A stretch of 64,000 bases of DNA. Source: Bacteroidota bacterium (lineage in GTDB: Bacteria; Bacteroidota; Bacteroidia; AKYH767-A; 2013-40CM-41-45). The DNA is taken from NCBI GenBank assembly GCA_016720655.1, contig JADKKE010000004.1:124001-188000 (forward strand), in the 5' to 3' direction. Of this stretch, positions 44,099 to 53,483 are shown piece after piece. The notes below the pieces were generated by a model. It was given only the letters and a program-made list of their open reading frames with translations, was not told the origin of the DNA and did no database searches. The number at the start of each line of letters is the position of its first letter. Position 1 is the first letter of the stretch. The translations under genes and the position numbers were made by a program.

Positions 44099-46519
44099 CT
44101 ATTTCACCGGCTCCATCACCAAGGCGTCCTCGCAAACATGAATGATTTCCTCCCTGTTCATCATTTCCTGGCGAAACTCGCCACGGACATAAAGCTGGGC
44201 CTGGTCGCCATAATGTTCACTCATAAAGTTGCCGCTTTGTCCGGATGGATTAATACTCAGTCCATGTTGGGGATCCGAGAAATCTAAGATCCGGCGCAAT
44301 GCAGGACCCAGGTTTACTTTGTACCGGTAATCAGAAGTTAGGTTGAAACTTTGGTTGTTCACTGTTTCAATTCCACCGACAATAGGGTACGGACCGAGAT
44401 TGAAAAATTTGTTCAAGGGTTTTTGTTTTCCCAGGGGATGTTCAAATTCCAGTGTGTGTACCAATTTCCAGTTCCACTTTTCAGGATGTTTTCCTAATTT
44501 ATCTGTCAATACACCGATTGCAGCAATAAAGGATTCATTGATGATTTCAGTTTTGCTTTCTTTCTTTCCGCTGCTGTTGATATTGTCATACCAAATCGAT
44601 TCCTTTAATTTCAGGAACGGAGCAACCGAAGTTTTTTCAATATGAGTTTTCAGAAATGCTTCAAAATCTTTTTCTCCCATTTCATCTGCAAAGGTCCGGT
44701 GCAGTAATTCGTACAACCATCGATAGTAAATTGTTGGAGCACAATCTTCCAGCTGATGAGATCCATTCCATTTTTCAAGGATAGAAATAGCAGCTTTGTT
44801 GACAGGGTTTGCAGCTTGCAATTCATTTGAGAGTGATGAAATCAATTGCTTTGCATTTTCAGCTGAAACAGGATTTGTAACATCAGTATTTAATTGTTCA
44901 AAAGCCTTTACATCAAAAACCCCTCTGGATTTAAAAAATTTTGTCACCCGTAAAGCCCTGTCTTCGGGAAGATAATACCCCGGATACAGTACATGATTCA
45001 CTGAATCCGGTTGATTGTTTGTGGAATAAACATATCCACTTGGTGGATTTTCAGATCTCGGGTTTTCAGAAAAAGAATAATAACCCAGCCAGTCGTCTTT
45101 TCCAGTTGATCCATCCAGTAATAAAACGGAATTTGAATTTGCTTGCCTTTTAACAATTTTTGCCGCAGTCCACCAGGCAATGTTGTTTTCGGAATCTCCA
45201 TAGAGCACATTCAATCCCGGTGCCGAAATTTGGGAAACAGCGGCACGAAAATTTTCCATAGAAGTAGCATGTGCCAGATCGTAGGTCACTTCCAGGAGGT
45301 TATTCTTTTCACGTAAAAAAGTCCAGCATGCCGCTACTGGATTAGGGGTGATGTCTTTGAAATCTCTCATCACATCACTGCAGATCGGACCGTGATGAGA
45401 ACTACGACAAAGAATTTTGATGGCAGCACTGTCTTTTACATGAATTGTTTCCTCTCTCAAAACAAGGTCTTCCCAATGATCTTTTACCCATATTCTGTTC
45501 GGGTTAGTTGAATCAGGTTTCTCAATGAAAAAGTCGAGATCATCGTTTTCAAAAATTGTCAATCCCCAGGCATGACGTAAACTATGACCAATCGGGGCAA
45601 ATGGAAATCCTGCGAGGAAATTTCCGTAAAAACTAAAACCGGGACACTCGAGATGTGCCTCGTACCAAACGGCCGGTTGTTGATGACCAATATGTGTGTC
45701 GTTTTCAAAAAGAACTTTTCCAGAGGATGAACGACTGGCGGCTGCAACCCATGCATTGCTTCCTGTCCAGATTTTAAACGGCAGCAGGTTTTCGATTCTG
45801 TCAAAACTGCTGATCAAGGTTGAGTCTGTTTTTTTTATCGCACTGTCAGTGGGAAAAAAGACAGGAGTGGTTGCAGTTCCTGCAACATGCGACAATGCGA
45901 GATCCTTCAGGTATTCATCTCCCAGATTATTCCTGAACCTGCTGAGCAGCGGATCAGTACGAAAGGCCATCTGAAAATTGAAAGACATGTAATCTACGAT
46001 GAGATACAGGTCTTTGATGGTGAATTTTTCTTTTGGAATTCCGATCAGGGTGAATTCTATCGGGGTTTTGCCTTTCTCAATGTATTGGTTGATCCCTTCA
46101 AGGTATGCAAGAGTTGCCCGATGACTGGAACTTGTGGTATCGGTCAGGAATTCTTTTGCGGAAATTTCTGCGTGTTGTGCTATTCCAAGCATTCGGAAAA
46201 ATCGATCTACATCCAGAAGACTGCTGCCAAGTATTTCACACAAACGGCCTGCGCTAACGCGTCGAAGCATTTCCATTTGAAAAAGTCTGTCTTGCGCGTG
46301 AATATAACCCAATGCACGAAAAACATCTTCTTCATTCTCTCCATAAATATGAGGTACACCATACTGATCAAAATAAGCCTCGACTGCTTCTGTCATTCCT
46401 TTTACCGGGATGTTGCCAGAATACATTGGTTTGGTAGTCCATAAATAAATGGAGATACTACTGCCAAGTACGAGGATGAGGCCAAGGCAAATAAAAAATA
46501 TTCTTTTAAATATTCTCAC
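44099..46519 (-). CDS. Penicillin acylase family protein
   Basis: 806 residues, an Ntn-hydrolase of the penicillin/acyl-homoserine-lactone acylase family. N-terminal membrane anchor or signal (5-27), alpha chain with DQYGVPHIYGENEEDVFRALGYIHAQDRLFQMEM, then the self-cleavage point before S254 in TGSNAWV, which becomes the N-terminal nucleophile of the beta chain. The C-terminal HYGDQAQLYVRGEF is typical. Likely periplasmic. Substrate cannot be told from sequence: candidates are acyl-HSLs, N-acyl peptides or lactams. It converges on the tRNA and PAS gene and is 30 bases downstream of era. Confidence 0.92.
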   Translation of the reverse strand: MRIFKRIFFICLGLILVLGSSISIYLWTTKPMYSGNIPVKGMTEAVEAYFDQYGVPHIYGENEEDVFRALGYIHAQDRLFQMEMLRRVSAGRLCEILGSSLLDVDRFFRMLGIAQHAEISAKEFLTDTTSSSHRATLAYLEGINQYIEKGKTPIEFTLIGIPKEKFTIKDLYLIVDYMSFNFQMAFRTDPLLSRFRNNLGDEYLKDLALSHVAGTATTPVFFPTDSAIKKTDSTLISSFDRIENLLPFKIWTGSNAWVAAASRSSSGKVLFENDTHIGHQQPAVWYEAHLECPGFSFYGNFLAGFPFAPIGHSLRHAWGLTIFENDDLDFFIEKPDSTNPNRIWVKDHWEDLVLREETIHVKDSAAIKILCRSSHHGPICSDVMRDFKDITPNPVAACWTFLREKNNLLEVTYDLAHATSMENFRAAVSQISAPGLNVLYGDSENNIAWWTAAKIVKRQANSNSVLLLDGSTGKDDWLGYYSFSENPRSENPPSGYVYSTNNQPDSVNHVLYPGYYLPEDRALRVTKFFKSRGVFDVKAFEQLNTDVTNPVSAENAKQLISSLSNELQAANPVNKAAISILEKWNGSHQLEDCAPTIYYRWLYELLHRTFADEMGEKDFEAFLKTHIEKTSVAPFLKLKESIWYDNINSSGKKESKTEIINESFIAAIGVLTDKLGKHPEKWNWKLVHTLEFEHPLGKQKPLNKFFNLGPYPIVGGIETVNNQSFNLTSDYRYKVNLGPALRRILDFSDPQHGLSINPSGQSGNFMSEHYGDQAQLYVRGEFRQEMMNREEIIHVCEDALVMEPVK

Positions 46520-46550
46520 GCTGAAATTTTCCGAAATTTAAACTAAAAAA

Positions 46551-47428
46551 TCAAAGGGAATAACCAAAGCGTCGCAATTTGTTTTCGCTTTTTCTCCAGT
46601 CTTTTTCCACCCTTACAAAAATTTCCAGAAACACTTTTTTGCCAAGAAATTTTTCAATGTCTTTTCTGGCTTCGGTTCCAATTCGTTTGATTGATTCCCC
46701 TCCTTTGCCGATGAGAATGCCTTTTTGAGAATCCCGTTCCACAAAAATCACTGCATTGATTCTGATGATTTTGTTTTCTTCCTTGAATTCTTCAATCCCA
46801 ACTTCAGCGGAGTAAGGAATTTCCTGTTGGTAATGCAGAAAAATTTTTTCACGAATAATTTCAGAAACAAAAAACGTTCGGAAGAATCACTGAGATTTTC
46901 TTTTGGAAAATAGGGTGGGGCTTCCGGGATCAATTCCAAAAGGCTATCGCGAACCTGTTCTACATTAAAATCTTTTAATGCGGAAATCGGGATGATCGCA
47001 TAGGGGTTCAGTTTTTTTTTCCAACCGTGAACCAATTTATTGATTTCATCAGGAGAAGATTCATCCATTTTATTAATGACAACGACAATCGGCACTTTGA
47101 TTTGTGTCAACAACTTCATGATGGCTTCGTCACCATAGGATTCACTAAGATCTGAGATATAAAGAACTGCGTCCGCATCCTTCATCGATTCAGTCACGAA
47201 ATCCATCATTTTTTCCTGCAACAAATAATGGGGTTCCAGGATTCCCGGTGTGTCCGAAAAAACGATCTGGTAATTTTCATTATTCAGGATGCCCTTGATC
47301 CGGTGTCGGGTGGTTTGGGCCTTGGAAGTGACAATAGAGAGAGATTGGCCAACCAACCTGTTCATTAGAGTCGATTTTCCAACATTCGGTTTCCCGATAA
47401 TTCCAACAAACCCAGCTTTATGACTCAT
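46551..47428 (-). pseudogene. era: GTPase Era, frameshifted
   Basis: About 293 residues when repaired. Era is a GTPase that binds 16S rRNA and aids 30S assembly. G domain intact (GKPNVGKST, DTPG, NKMD). At the A run 46869-46874 (minus-strand TTTTTT after SSER) one base is missing: adding a T restores FFVSEIIREKIFLHYQQEIPYS and joins the C-terminal KH domain (GILIGKGGESIKRIG) ending at 46551. Era is usually essential, so a sequencing slip at the homopolymer is far likelier than gene decay. Confidence 0.9.
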
Positions 47429-47545
47429 AATTATTTTCGGAAAGATTAGTCAGGTAAAAGAACGAATTATATCTTTGCACACCAAAATTAAGGAAATTAA
47501 GTCAAACTAATTGTTTTTCAGTAAATTAGTTTGAATACGATATAG

Positions 47546-47837
47546 TGCGGGGTGGAGCAGTTGGTAGCTCGTTGGGCCCAGACCCCCCCCGGGGGGGGGC
47601 AGGGACGGGGAAAGGGAGGAGAGGAAGATAAAATTTGGTTGCGGGGTGGAGCGTTGGTAGCTCGTTGGGCTCATATCCGCCTGAGGCGGACAAAGGTTCG
47701 AGTAGATTATTAGGAATTCGAAAAGAATAAAAATATAGTGCGGGGTGGAGCTTTGGTAGCTCGTTGGGCTCATATCCGCCTAAGGCGGACACAGGTTCGA
47801 GTAGATTATTAGGAATTCGAAAAGAATAAAAATATAG
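47546..47837 (+). repeat. Three degenerate tRNA-fMet copies in tandem
   Basis: Starts at about 47546, 47639 and 47739 (spacing 94, 99 and then 99 to the intact gene). Each keeps the 5' half of tRNA-fMet (GCGGGGTGGAGC, D-arm, anticodon-stem 5' side GTTGGGC). In the second and third the anticodon 3' stem is replaced by the palindrome TCCGCCTRAGGCGGA, a T-arm remnant GGTTCGAGT remains, and the acceptor 3' strand is replaced by an AT-rich linker. The first diverges into a C8G9 run. None can fold into a functional tRNA. Minus-strand open frames here are translated repeat and not genes. Confidence 0.85.
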
Positions 47838-47910
<73 letters not shown>

Positions 47911-47918
47911 CCTCAGGG

Positions 47919-47954
47919 AAATAGCCGATTTATTTCGGCTATTTTTATTTTATT
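47919..47954 (+). terminator. Terminator after tRNA-fMet
   Basis: AAATAGCCG (47919-47927) pairs with CGGCTATTT (47936-47944), 8-base loop, followed by a T-rich run. It separates the tRNA from the GIY-YIG gene, whose ATG is at 47959. Confidence 0.85.
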
Positions 47955-47958
47955 TCTC

Positions 47959-48216
47959 ATGTATTGCGTTTATGTACTTTATTCTGAGACGTACAATAAA
48001 ACATATGTTGGATATTCTTCGGATCTTGAATCTAGAATAAAATCCCACAATGAGTACGCAACCAAAGGCTGGACAATTAAATATCGCCCTTGGAAATTAC
48101 TTTTTCATGAGGAGTATTCAACAAAAGCAGAGGCCATGAAAAGAGAAAAGGCGCTTAAGGCAGGTAAGGGTCGTGATTACATTAAGAAAATACTGTCAGA
48201 ATACATTTCAAAATGA
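47959..48216 (+). CDS. GIY-YIG nuclease family protein
   Basis: 85 residues consisting of one GIY-YIG domain of the short UPF0213/YhbQ type. The GIY motif reads VYVLY (4-8) and the YIG motif reads TYVGYS (16-21), with the conserved R27 (LESRIKSH), KREKALK and final KGRDYIKK. Such single-domain proteins are usually annotated as nucleases, though proven functions are few. It begins 48 bases after the tRNA-fMet gene, at the end of the degenerate tRNA array. No own promoter is evident beyond the tRNA terminator. Confidence 0.9.
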   Translation: MYCVYVLYSETYNKTYVGYSSDLESRIKSHNEYATKGWTIKYRPWKLLFHEEYSTKAEAMKREKALKAGKGRDYIKKILSEYISK

Positions 48217-48328
48217 TTTAAAGTTTAATTAAATCAGTCCATTAAATTAGTGATTTGCATGTGTATGCAAAATTATTTATTCATCCAATTATAAATACGA
48301 GTTCATTAATTTTTATCCAAAAAAACCA

Positions 48329-49648
48329 TTGTCTACCATTGTTGCCATCGTAGGTCGTCCGAATGTGGGGAAATCCACACTCTTCAATCGTCTCACCGAG
48401 TCGCGTAAAGCGATTGTCGATGAGCATAGCGGTGTTACGCGCGACCGACATTACGGACATGTGGAATGGAATGGAAAGAAATTTTCGGTGATTGATACCG
48501 GTGGTTATGTGCGTGGATCGGACGATATATTTGAATCCGAAATTCGCAGGCAAGTAGAAGTTGCTATCGAAGAGGCAGATATTTTCCTTTTTGTAGTTGA
48601 TGTTGAAATGGGAATCACAGACCTCGATGATGCGATGGCTGCTGTACTTCGCAAATCGAAGAAGAAAGTTTTCCTGGTCGCTAACAAAGTTGACAACCCA
48701 CAACGAATTGCTGAAGCTGCCGAGTTTTATAAAATGGGACTCGGTGACCCGTATTGTGTTTCATCCATTAGCGGAAGTGGAACAGGTGAGTTACTGGATG
48801 ATCTGGTGAATGAATTACCCAAAGAATTTGTTGATCTAACAGAGGGCTTGCCACGCTTTGCAATCGTTGGACAACCGAATGTTGGCAAATCTTCACTTTT
48901 AAATATGCTTACCGGTGAAGAAAGAAGTATTGTAACTCCTCTTGCCGGCACAACCCGTGACACTATAGATCAACGCTATTCAAAATATGGCCACGATTTT
49001 TTATTGATTGATACGGCCGGTGTTAGAAGAAAGAATAAAGTTAAAGAGGATTTGGAATATTATTCAGTTCTGCGTTCCATTCGTGCAATTGAAGAAGCGG
49101 ATGTTTGTTTGTTCATGATTGATGCTACGAGCGGATTGAATGCGCAGGATCTAGCGATTTTTAGTCTGATTGAACGCAACAATAAGGGTGTAATCATCAT
49201 CGTCAACAAATGGGACCTCATGGAAAAAGATTCTCATTCCGTGAAAAAGTTCACCGAAATGATCGAGTCGAAAATCGTTCCTTTCACTGATGTTCCAATT
49301 GTCTTCACGTCCGTTCACGACAAACAACGTATACACAAAGCCCTTGAAATGGCTGTTCATGTTTACGAAAACAGAACTAAAAAAATAAAAACTTCTGAGT
49401 TAAACGATTTCATTCTTCCCATCATCGAACACACACCTCCACCAACGGTGAAAGGAAAGTATGTGAAAGTGAAGTATGTTACCCAACTGCCTACTCATAC
49501 ACCACAATTCGCTTTTTTCTGCAACTTGCCACAATATGTAAATGAGCCTTACAAACGTTTCCTGGAAAAGAAGCTCCGCGAACGGTTTGATTTTTCAGGG
49601 GTTCCAATTAATTTGTTCTTCCGCAGTAAAAACAAGGAAGATAAATAA
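48329..49648 (+). CDS. der: Ribosome-assembly GTPase Der
   Basis: 439 residues with two consecutive G domains (GRPNVGKST near 9-17 and GQPNVGKSS near 182-190) and a C-terminal KH-like domain, the unique layout of Der/EngA, needed for 50S assembly. Translation seems to start at TTG 48329 (STIVAIVGRPNVGKST), because the family start is only a few residues before the first G1 motif and no ATG precedes it in frame. Complete, with no lesion. Confidence 0.95.
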   Translation: MSTIVAIVGRPNVGKSTLFNRLTESRKAIVDEHSGVTRDRHYGHVEWNGKKFSVIDTGGYVRGSDDIFESEIRRQVEVAIEEADIFLFVVDVEMGITDLDDAMAAVLRKSKKKVFLVANKVDNPQRIAEAAEFYKMGLGDPYCVSSISGSGTGELLDDLVNELPKEFVDLTEGLPRFAIVGQPNVGKSSLLNMLTGEERSIVTPLAGTTRDTIDQRYSKYGHDFLLIDTAGVRRKNKVKEDLEYYSVLRSIRAIEEADVCLFMIDATSGLNAQDLAIFSLIERNNKGVIIIVNKWDLMEKDSHSVKKFTEMIESKIVPFTDVPIVFTSVHDKQRIHKALEMAVHVYENRTKKIKTSELNDFILPIIEHTPPPTVKGKYVKVKYVTQLPTHTPQFAFFCNLPQYVNEPYKRFLEKKLRERFDFSGVPINLFFRSKNKEDK

Positions 49649-49750
49649 AGGATTGAAATGTGTTGAAGCAGGGGCAGTGCCTGAATAATTAAGCGAAAAC
49701 CAGCTTCTCAATCCCAATACTTTCTGCTATTTTTACGTAAAATATTACGT

Positions 49751-51217
49751 ATGCGCTCAGCCTTTGTATTGTTGTTGTTGTCACTATTTGGATGCTCCAT
49801 TTTAAATGCTCAATCCAAATTTTCTTTGACGGGAAAAATTTCCGAAGCAAAAGAAGCCACTGTTCAAGTTCATCTTAATCGTTCTTATCTTCCCTACAAA
49901 CCGGAAGTCATTGCTGTGCCTCTTCAAAACGGACAATTCAGTTTTGTTTTTGATTTGGATCGCAACCGGATGATTGAATTGATTTATGGTAATTTACGTA
50001 TGCCGGTATACGCTGCCCCCGGAAAAGATCTGGTAATAGAATTTACAGATGCTATCCCTGTCCAACTTCAAATTAATGGAAGTGTGGCAGAGGAGAACGG
50101 TTTCGTACAACAATTCTTCACTCAATTCAGTTCCGATTTTAATGATAGTTTGCTAAATATACGAGCACTTGGTTCAAGCATTGATGCATTTGAAATGGAT
50201 GCCTTCAAGCAACGTAAGACACAGCAGGAATACGTAAAAAAAGCACCTCAAAAGGATAGATGCTCACCGGAGTTTCTTGCTTTTCTGGAGGATCAGATTG
50301 CATACCATTATTGGCATCAGATTTTTGCGTTCCCGATTCTGAATGCGAATAGCAACAAAAGTGTACTCACCGTTAACCCTTTACCGGCGCCGATGTTGGA
50401 GGGATTGGATAAGCTTGTAGTGAATAATGAAAAAGCGCTGATCAGTGATTCTTACCGCGAGTTTCTGAAATATTATGTAATCTATTTTGCATCTAAAACC
50501 AACGCGTTTAATAAATTCCAGGATCCTTCAACTTCTGCCGACCGAAAGCAGGCAGTTGCACGAGAAAAGTTGAGTGGGACGGTATTTGCATATTGGGAGT
50601 CACGTTTTATTTCCGATGAATGTGAGAGACTTTCTCCTTTTATTGTAAAAAAGATGATGGCTGAATTAAAAGAGAATGATCCGGCTGCCGTTTTTGTTCC
50701 TGTTGTTAAAGCGTATTGTGATGGACGTACAGGAAACGCAGCGGCTGCACAGGCCGAACAAAAACCGGACTCAAAAGGAAACGCTGCTTCAAACAGCGAC
50801 GAACTTGATCTGACAGATGTAAATGGTAAGGCAGTCCAATTGTCCGATTTTAAAGGGAAAGTCGTCTACATCGATTTCTGGGCCAGCTGGTGTGGACCAT
50901 GCCGGGGAATGATGCCGTTCTCCAAACAGTTGCATGAACAATTAAGTGATAAAGAAAAAAAGCAAATCGTTTTCTTGTATATTTCTATTGATGCAAACAA
51001 AGATGCATGGATGAAAGGTATCAAGGACATGGATATCCAGGGTGTCAATGCTCTCTCGCCCGGAAACTGGAGCTCTAGAGCGTGTAAATATTTTCAGATT
51101 AACAGCATTCCACGATACATGATCATGAATAAGAAAGGAGACATCGTGAATTTTAATGCCCCACGACCGGTCGAACCTTCGCTGCTTCCGGAACTTCGAA
51201 AATATGCAAGTGAATAA
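49751..51217 (+). CDS. TlpA-like thioredoxin-domain protein
   Basis: 488 residues. Signal peptide (1-20, ILNAQ), an N-terminal beta-sandwich of the kind found on Bacteroidota TlpA proteins (about 22-120), a helical middle, and a C-terminal thioredoxin domain (about 345-488) with active site WCGPC (C381, C384) in DFWASWCGPCRGM. It probably reduces disulfides in the periplasm, perhaps of c-type cytochromes or secreted proteins. It is followed by heptamer tract H. Confidence 0.9.
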   Translation: MRSAFVLLLLSLFGCSILNAQSKFSLTGKISEAKEATVQVHLNRSYLPYKPEVIAVPLQNGQFSFVFDLDRNRMIELIYGNLRMPVYAAPGKDLVIEFTDAIPVQLQINGSVAEENGFVQQFFTQFSSDFNDSLLNIRALGSSIDAFEMDAFKQRKTQQEYVKKAPQKDRCSPEFLAFLEDQIAYHYWHQIFAFPILNANSNKSVLTVNPLPAPMLEGLDKLVVNNEKALISDSYREFLKYYVIYFASKTNAFNKFQDPSTSADRKQAVAREKLSGTVFAYWESRFISDECERLSPFIVKKMMAELKENDPAAVFVPVVKAYCDGRTGNAAAAQAEQKPDSKGNAASNSDELDLTDVNGKAVQLSDFKGKVVYIDFWASWCGPCRGMMPFSKQLHEQLSDKEKKQIVFLYISIDANKDAWMKGIKDMDIQGVNALSPGNWSSRACKYFQINSIPRYMIMNKKGDIVNFNAPRPVEPSLLPELRKYASE

Positions 51218-51218
51218 T

Positions 51219-51288
51219 TTTAGATTTTGGATTTTAGATTGTAGATTTGAAACTGCAATCTAAAATCAACATTCTGCAATCCCAAATT
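51219..51288 (+). repeat. Heptamer tract H
   Basis: Ten units in phase: TTTAGAT, TTTGGAT, TTTAGAT, TGTAGAT, then TTGAAAC, TGCAATC, TAAAATC, AACATTC, TGCAATC, CCAAATT. The second half is partly complementary to the first. It lies between the TlpA-like gene stop and the next ATG (51291). Confidence 0.8.
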
Positions 51289-51290
51289 CC

Positions 51291-51728
51291 ATGTTCGACA
51301 ATCTTCTCCAACTCATCAAAGAAAATGCTGGTGAATCTATCATCAATAACCCTGCAATTCCAAATGAAAAAAATGATGCCGCAATCCAGGTTGCCGGTGA
51401 AGGAATCATGAATCAACTCAAAGGAGTTTTGGCTGGAGGGGGAATGCAGAATTTGATGGAAATGTTCCAGGGCGGAAATACAACCAGCAATCCTATGGTT
51501 GGACAGATCAGCAATAATGTTGCTCAATCCTTAATGAGTAAGTTTGGAATTGATGCTGGCCAGGCTCAGAATATTGTGAATAATTTGGTACCTGGAGTCA
51601 TGAGCAAATTTGTTCAAAAAACAAATGATCCAAACGATAATTCGTTCGATATTCAAGGCATTTTAAGTTCACTAAGTGGCACTAGTGGTGGTGCAGGTAT
51701 TCTTGATTCTGTGAAAAAGCTTTTCTAG
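51291..51728 (+). CDS. DUF937/YidB-like small protein
   Basis: 145 residues, glycine- and asparagine-rich, no signal peptide. Helical repeats such as GEGIMNQLKGVLAGGGMQNLMEMF and the ISNNVAQSLMSKFGIDAGQAQNIVNNLVPGVMSKF block resemble the DUF937/YidB-like family, whose function is unknown. Flanked by heptamer tracts on both sides. Confidence 0.7.
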   Translation: MFDNLLQLIKENAGESIINNPAIPNEKNDAAIQVAGEGIMNQLKGVLAGGGMQNLMEMFQGGNTTSNPMVGQISNNVAQSLMSKFGIDAGQAQNIVNNLVPGVMSKFVQKTNDPNDNSFDIQGILSSLSGTSGGAGILDSVKKLF

Positions 51729-51766
51729 AGAAATATATTATCAGCAATCTTTATAATTTTATTTTT

Positions 51767-51801
51767 CACCAACTACCAAGCACCAAGCACCAACCACCTG
51801 T
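51767..51801 (+). repeat. Heptamer tract I
   Basis: Five units in phase: CACCAAC, TACCAAG, CACCAAG, CACCAAC, CACCTGT, about 40 bases before the peptide transporter gene. Confidence 0.75.
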
Positions 51802-51839
51802 CATTTTCTTTTGTATTTTGCTCTTCATAAACTGAAACA

Positions 51840-53483
51840 ATGACTGAGCAAAAAATTAAACATCCAACCGGGTTAAAATATCTTTTTTTTACAGAAATGT
51901 GGGAACGCTTCGGGTATTACCTGATGTTGGGGATCCTTTTTCTGTACATGACAGACACTGCCAAAGGGGGATTGGGTTTTGAACGGAAAGAAGCATCAGA
52001 CGTTTTTGGGACTTTCATCGCATTGGTTTTTCTGACTCCTTTCATTGGTGGATTGTTGGCCGACAGAGTACTTGGGTACCGCACATCGATTACAATTGGT
52101 GGGATTCTCATGGGTATCGGTTACATGTCTCTTGCCATCCCCGGGCAAACAATGTTTTATGTTTCTTTGATGCTCATCATTGTGGGAAATGGTTTTTTTA
52201 AGCCTAATATTTCTACTCTCCTGGGAAATCTTTACAACGAACCCAAATACAAACAAAAAAAGGATGCCGGATACAACATATTCTACATGGGGATTAACGT
52301 CGGTGCCTTTGTTTGTAATTTCTTCGCTGCGTATCTGAGAAATACTTTTGGCTGGGGACATGCATTCATGGCAGCCGGTATCGGAATGTTGCTTGGTGTC
52401 GCGATTTTTTGGATCGGGAACAAGCATTACCGGCATGCAGATGTTCGCAAACCTGCAAATCCTGAAGATATGGGTTTGGGAAAAGTCTTCGGTGTAGTGC
52501 TCTTGCCGGCATTTATCGCAGGATATCTGGGTTGGGTTATTCCCGGAAATATTTTCGGCTCCGATTCGACGGATGCATTCATCTTTGGTGCCTTACCGGT
52601 TGCAATTTTTTATATCACTTTATTATCGAGACTCAATGCGACGGATCGAAGACCGGTTTCCGCATTGCTGGCAATTTTTGGTGTTGTTATTGTTTTCTGG
52701 GCAATCTTCAAACAGAATGGAACCGCCCTCACAACCTGGGCTGAAAGTTATACGGATCGTCAATTGCCAGAATCCATCGTTCCTGCAGCGAAGACGATCG
52801 GTGTAGTTCAAGACATGACTTTAAAAGAGGATTCCTTTCCAAAAATTGATGAGCAGTTCCGAACTCAAAAAGACGAAAATGGGAAAATTATTAAAGAGCT
52901 GAGCGTTCCTCATTATTTTGTAAATCTTTCAAAGGACAAATTTCCGGAGCAAGGTGGGACTTTACATTTGGTATCGACCGAATTATTTCAATCGGTGAAT
53001 CCTTTCTTTGTGATTGTCCTCACTCCTTTAGTAGTTGGCTTCTTTGCGTTCATGAGGCGAAGAAATAAGGAACCCTCGACACCCGGGAAAATTTTCTATG
53101 GACTCTTGATTACCGCTTTGTCAACATTGGTAATGGTTGCAGCAGTTCTCGTTAGCCAGAATGGACTTGAAAAAAGTTCGGCAATGTGGTTGATTGGTGT
53201 CTATGCGGTAATTACTGTTGGAGAACTGTGCTTGAGCCCGATGGGATTGTCTCTTGTTTCTAAACTTAGTCCGCCTCGTCTAACCTCTTTGATGATGGGA
53301 GGCTGGTTTCTCAGTACTTCGATCGGAAATAAAATGTCAGGAGTACTCGCGGCTTTGTGGGACGGATATGAACACAAGGAAAATTTTTTCTGGGTAAACT
53401 TTTTTGTCGCGTTGCTAGCGGCTATTTCAATTCTCTTTATGTTGAAATGGCTGCGAAGAATTGTGCAGGAACACGATGCTTAA
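51840..53483 (+). CDS. POT-family proton/peptide symporter
   Basis: 547 residues with 12 or more membrane helices. The proton-coupling signature ExxERFGYY is seen as EMWERFGYYLML (18-29), and the family motifs GGLLADRVLGYRTSI and NGFFKPNISTLLGNLY follow. It imports di- and tripeptides using the proton gradient. A long periplasmic insertion lies near residues 300-385. Its last four bases overlap the last four of the convergent anion symporter gene. Confidence 0.93.
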   Translation: MTEQKIKHPTGLKYLFFTEMWERFGYYLMLGILFLYMTDTAKGGLGFERKEASDVFGTFIALVFLTPFIGGLLADRVLGYRTSITIGGILMGIGYMSLAIPGQTMFYVSLMLIIVGNGFFKPNISTLLGNLYNEPKYKQKKDAGYNIFYMGINVGAFVCNFFAAYLRNTFGWGHAFMAAGIGMLLGVAIFWIGNKHYRHADVRKPANPEDMGLGKVFGVVLLPAFIAGYLGWVIPGNIFGSDSTDAFIFGALPVAIFYITLLSRLNATDRRPVSALLAIFGVVIVFWAIFKQNGTALTTWAESYTDRQLPESIVPAAKTIGVVQDMTLKEDSFPKIDEQFRTQKDENGKIIKELSVPHYFVNLSKDKFPEQGGTLHLVSTELFQSVNPFFVIVLTPLVVGFFAFMRRRNKEPSTPGKIFYGLLITALSTLVMVAAVLVSQNGLEKSSAMWLIGVYAVITVGELCLSPMGLSLVSKLSPPRLTSLMMGGWFLSTSIGNKMSGVLAALWDGYEHKENFFWVNFFVALLAAISILFMLKWLRRIVQEHDA

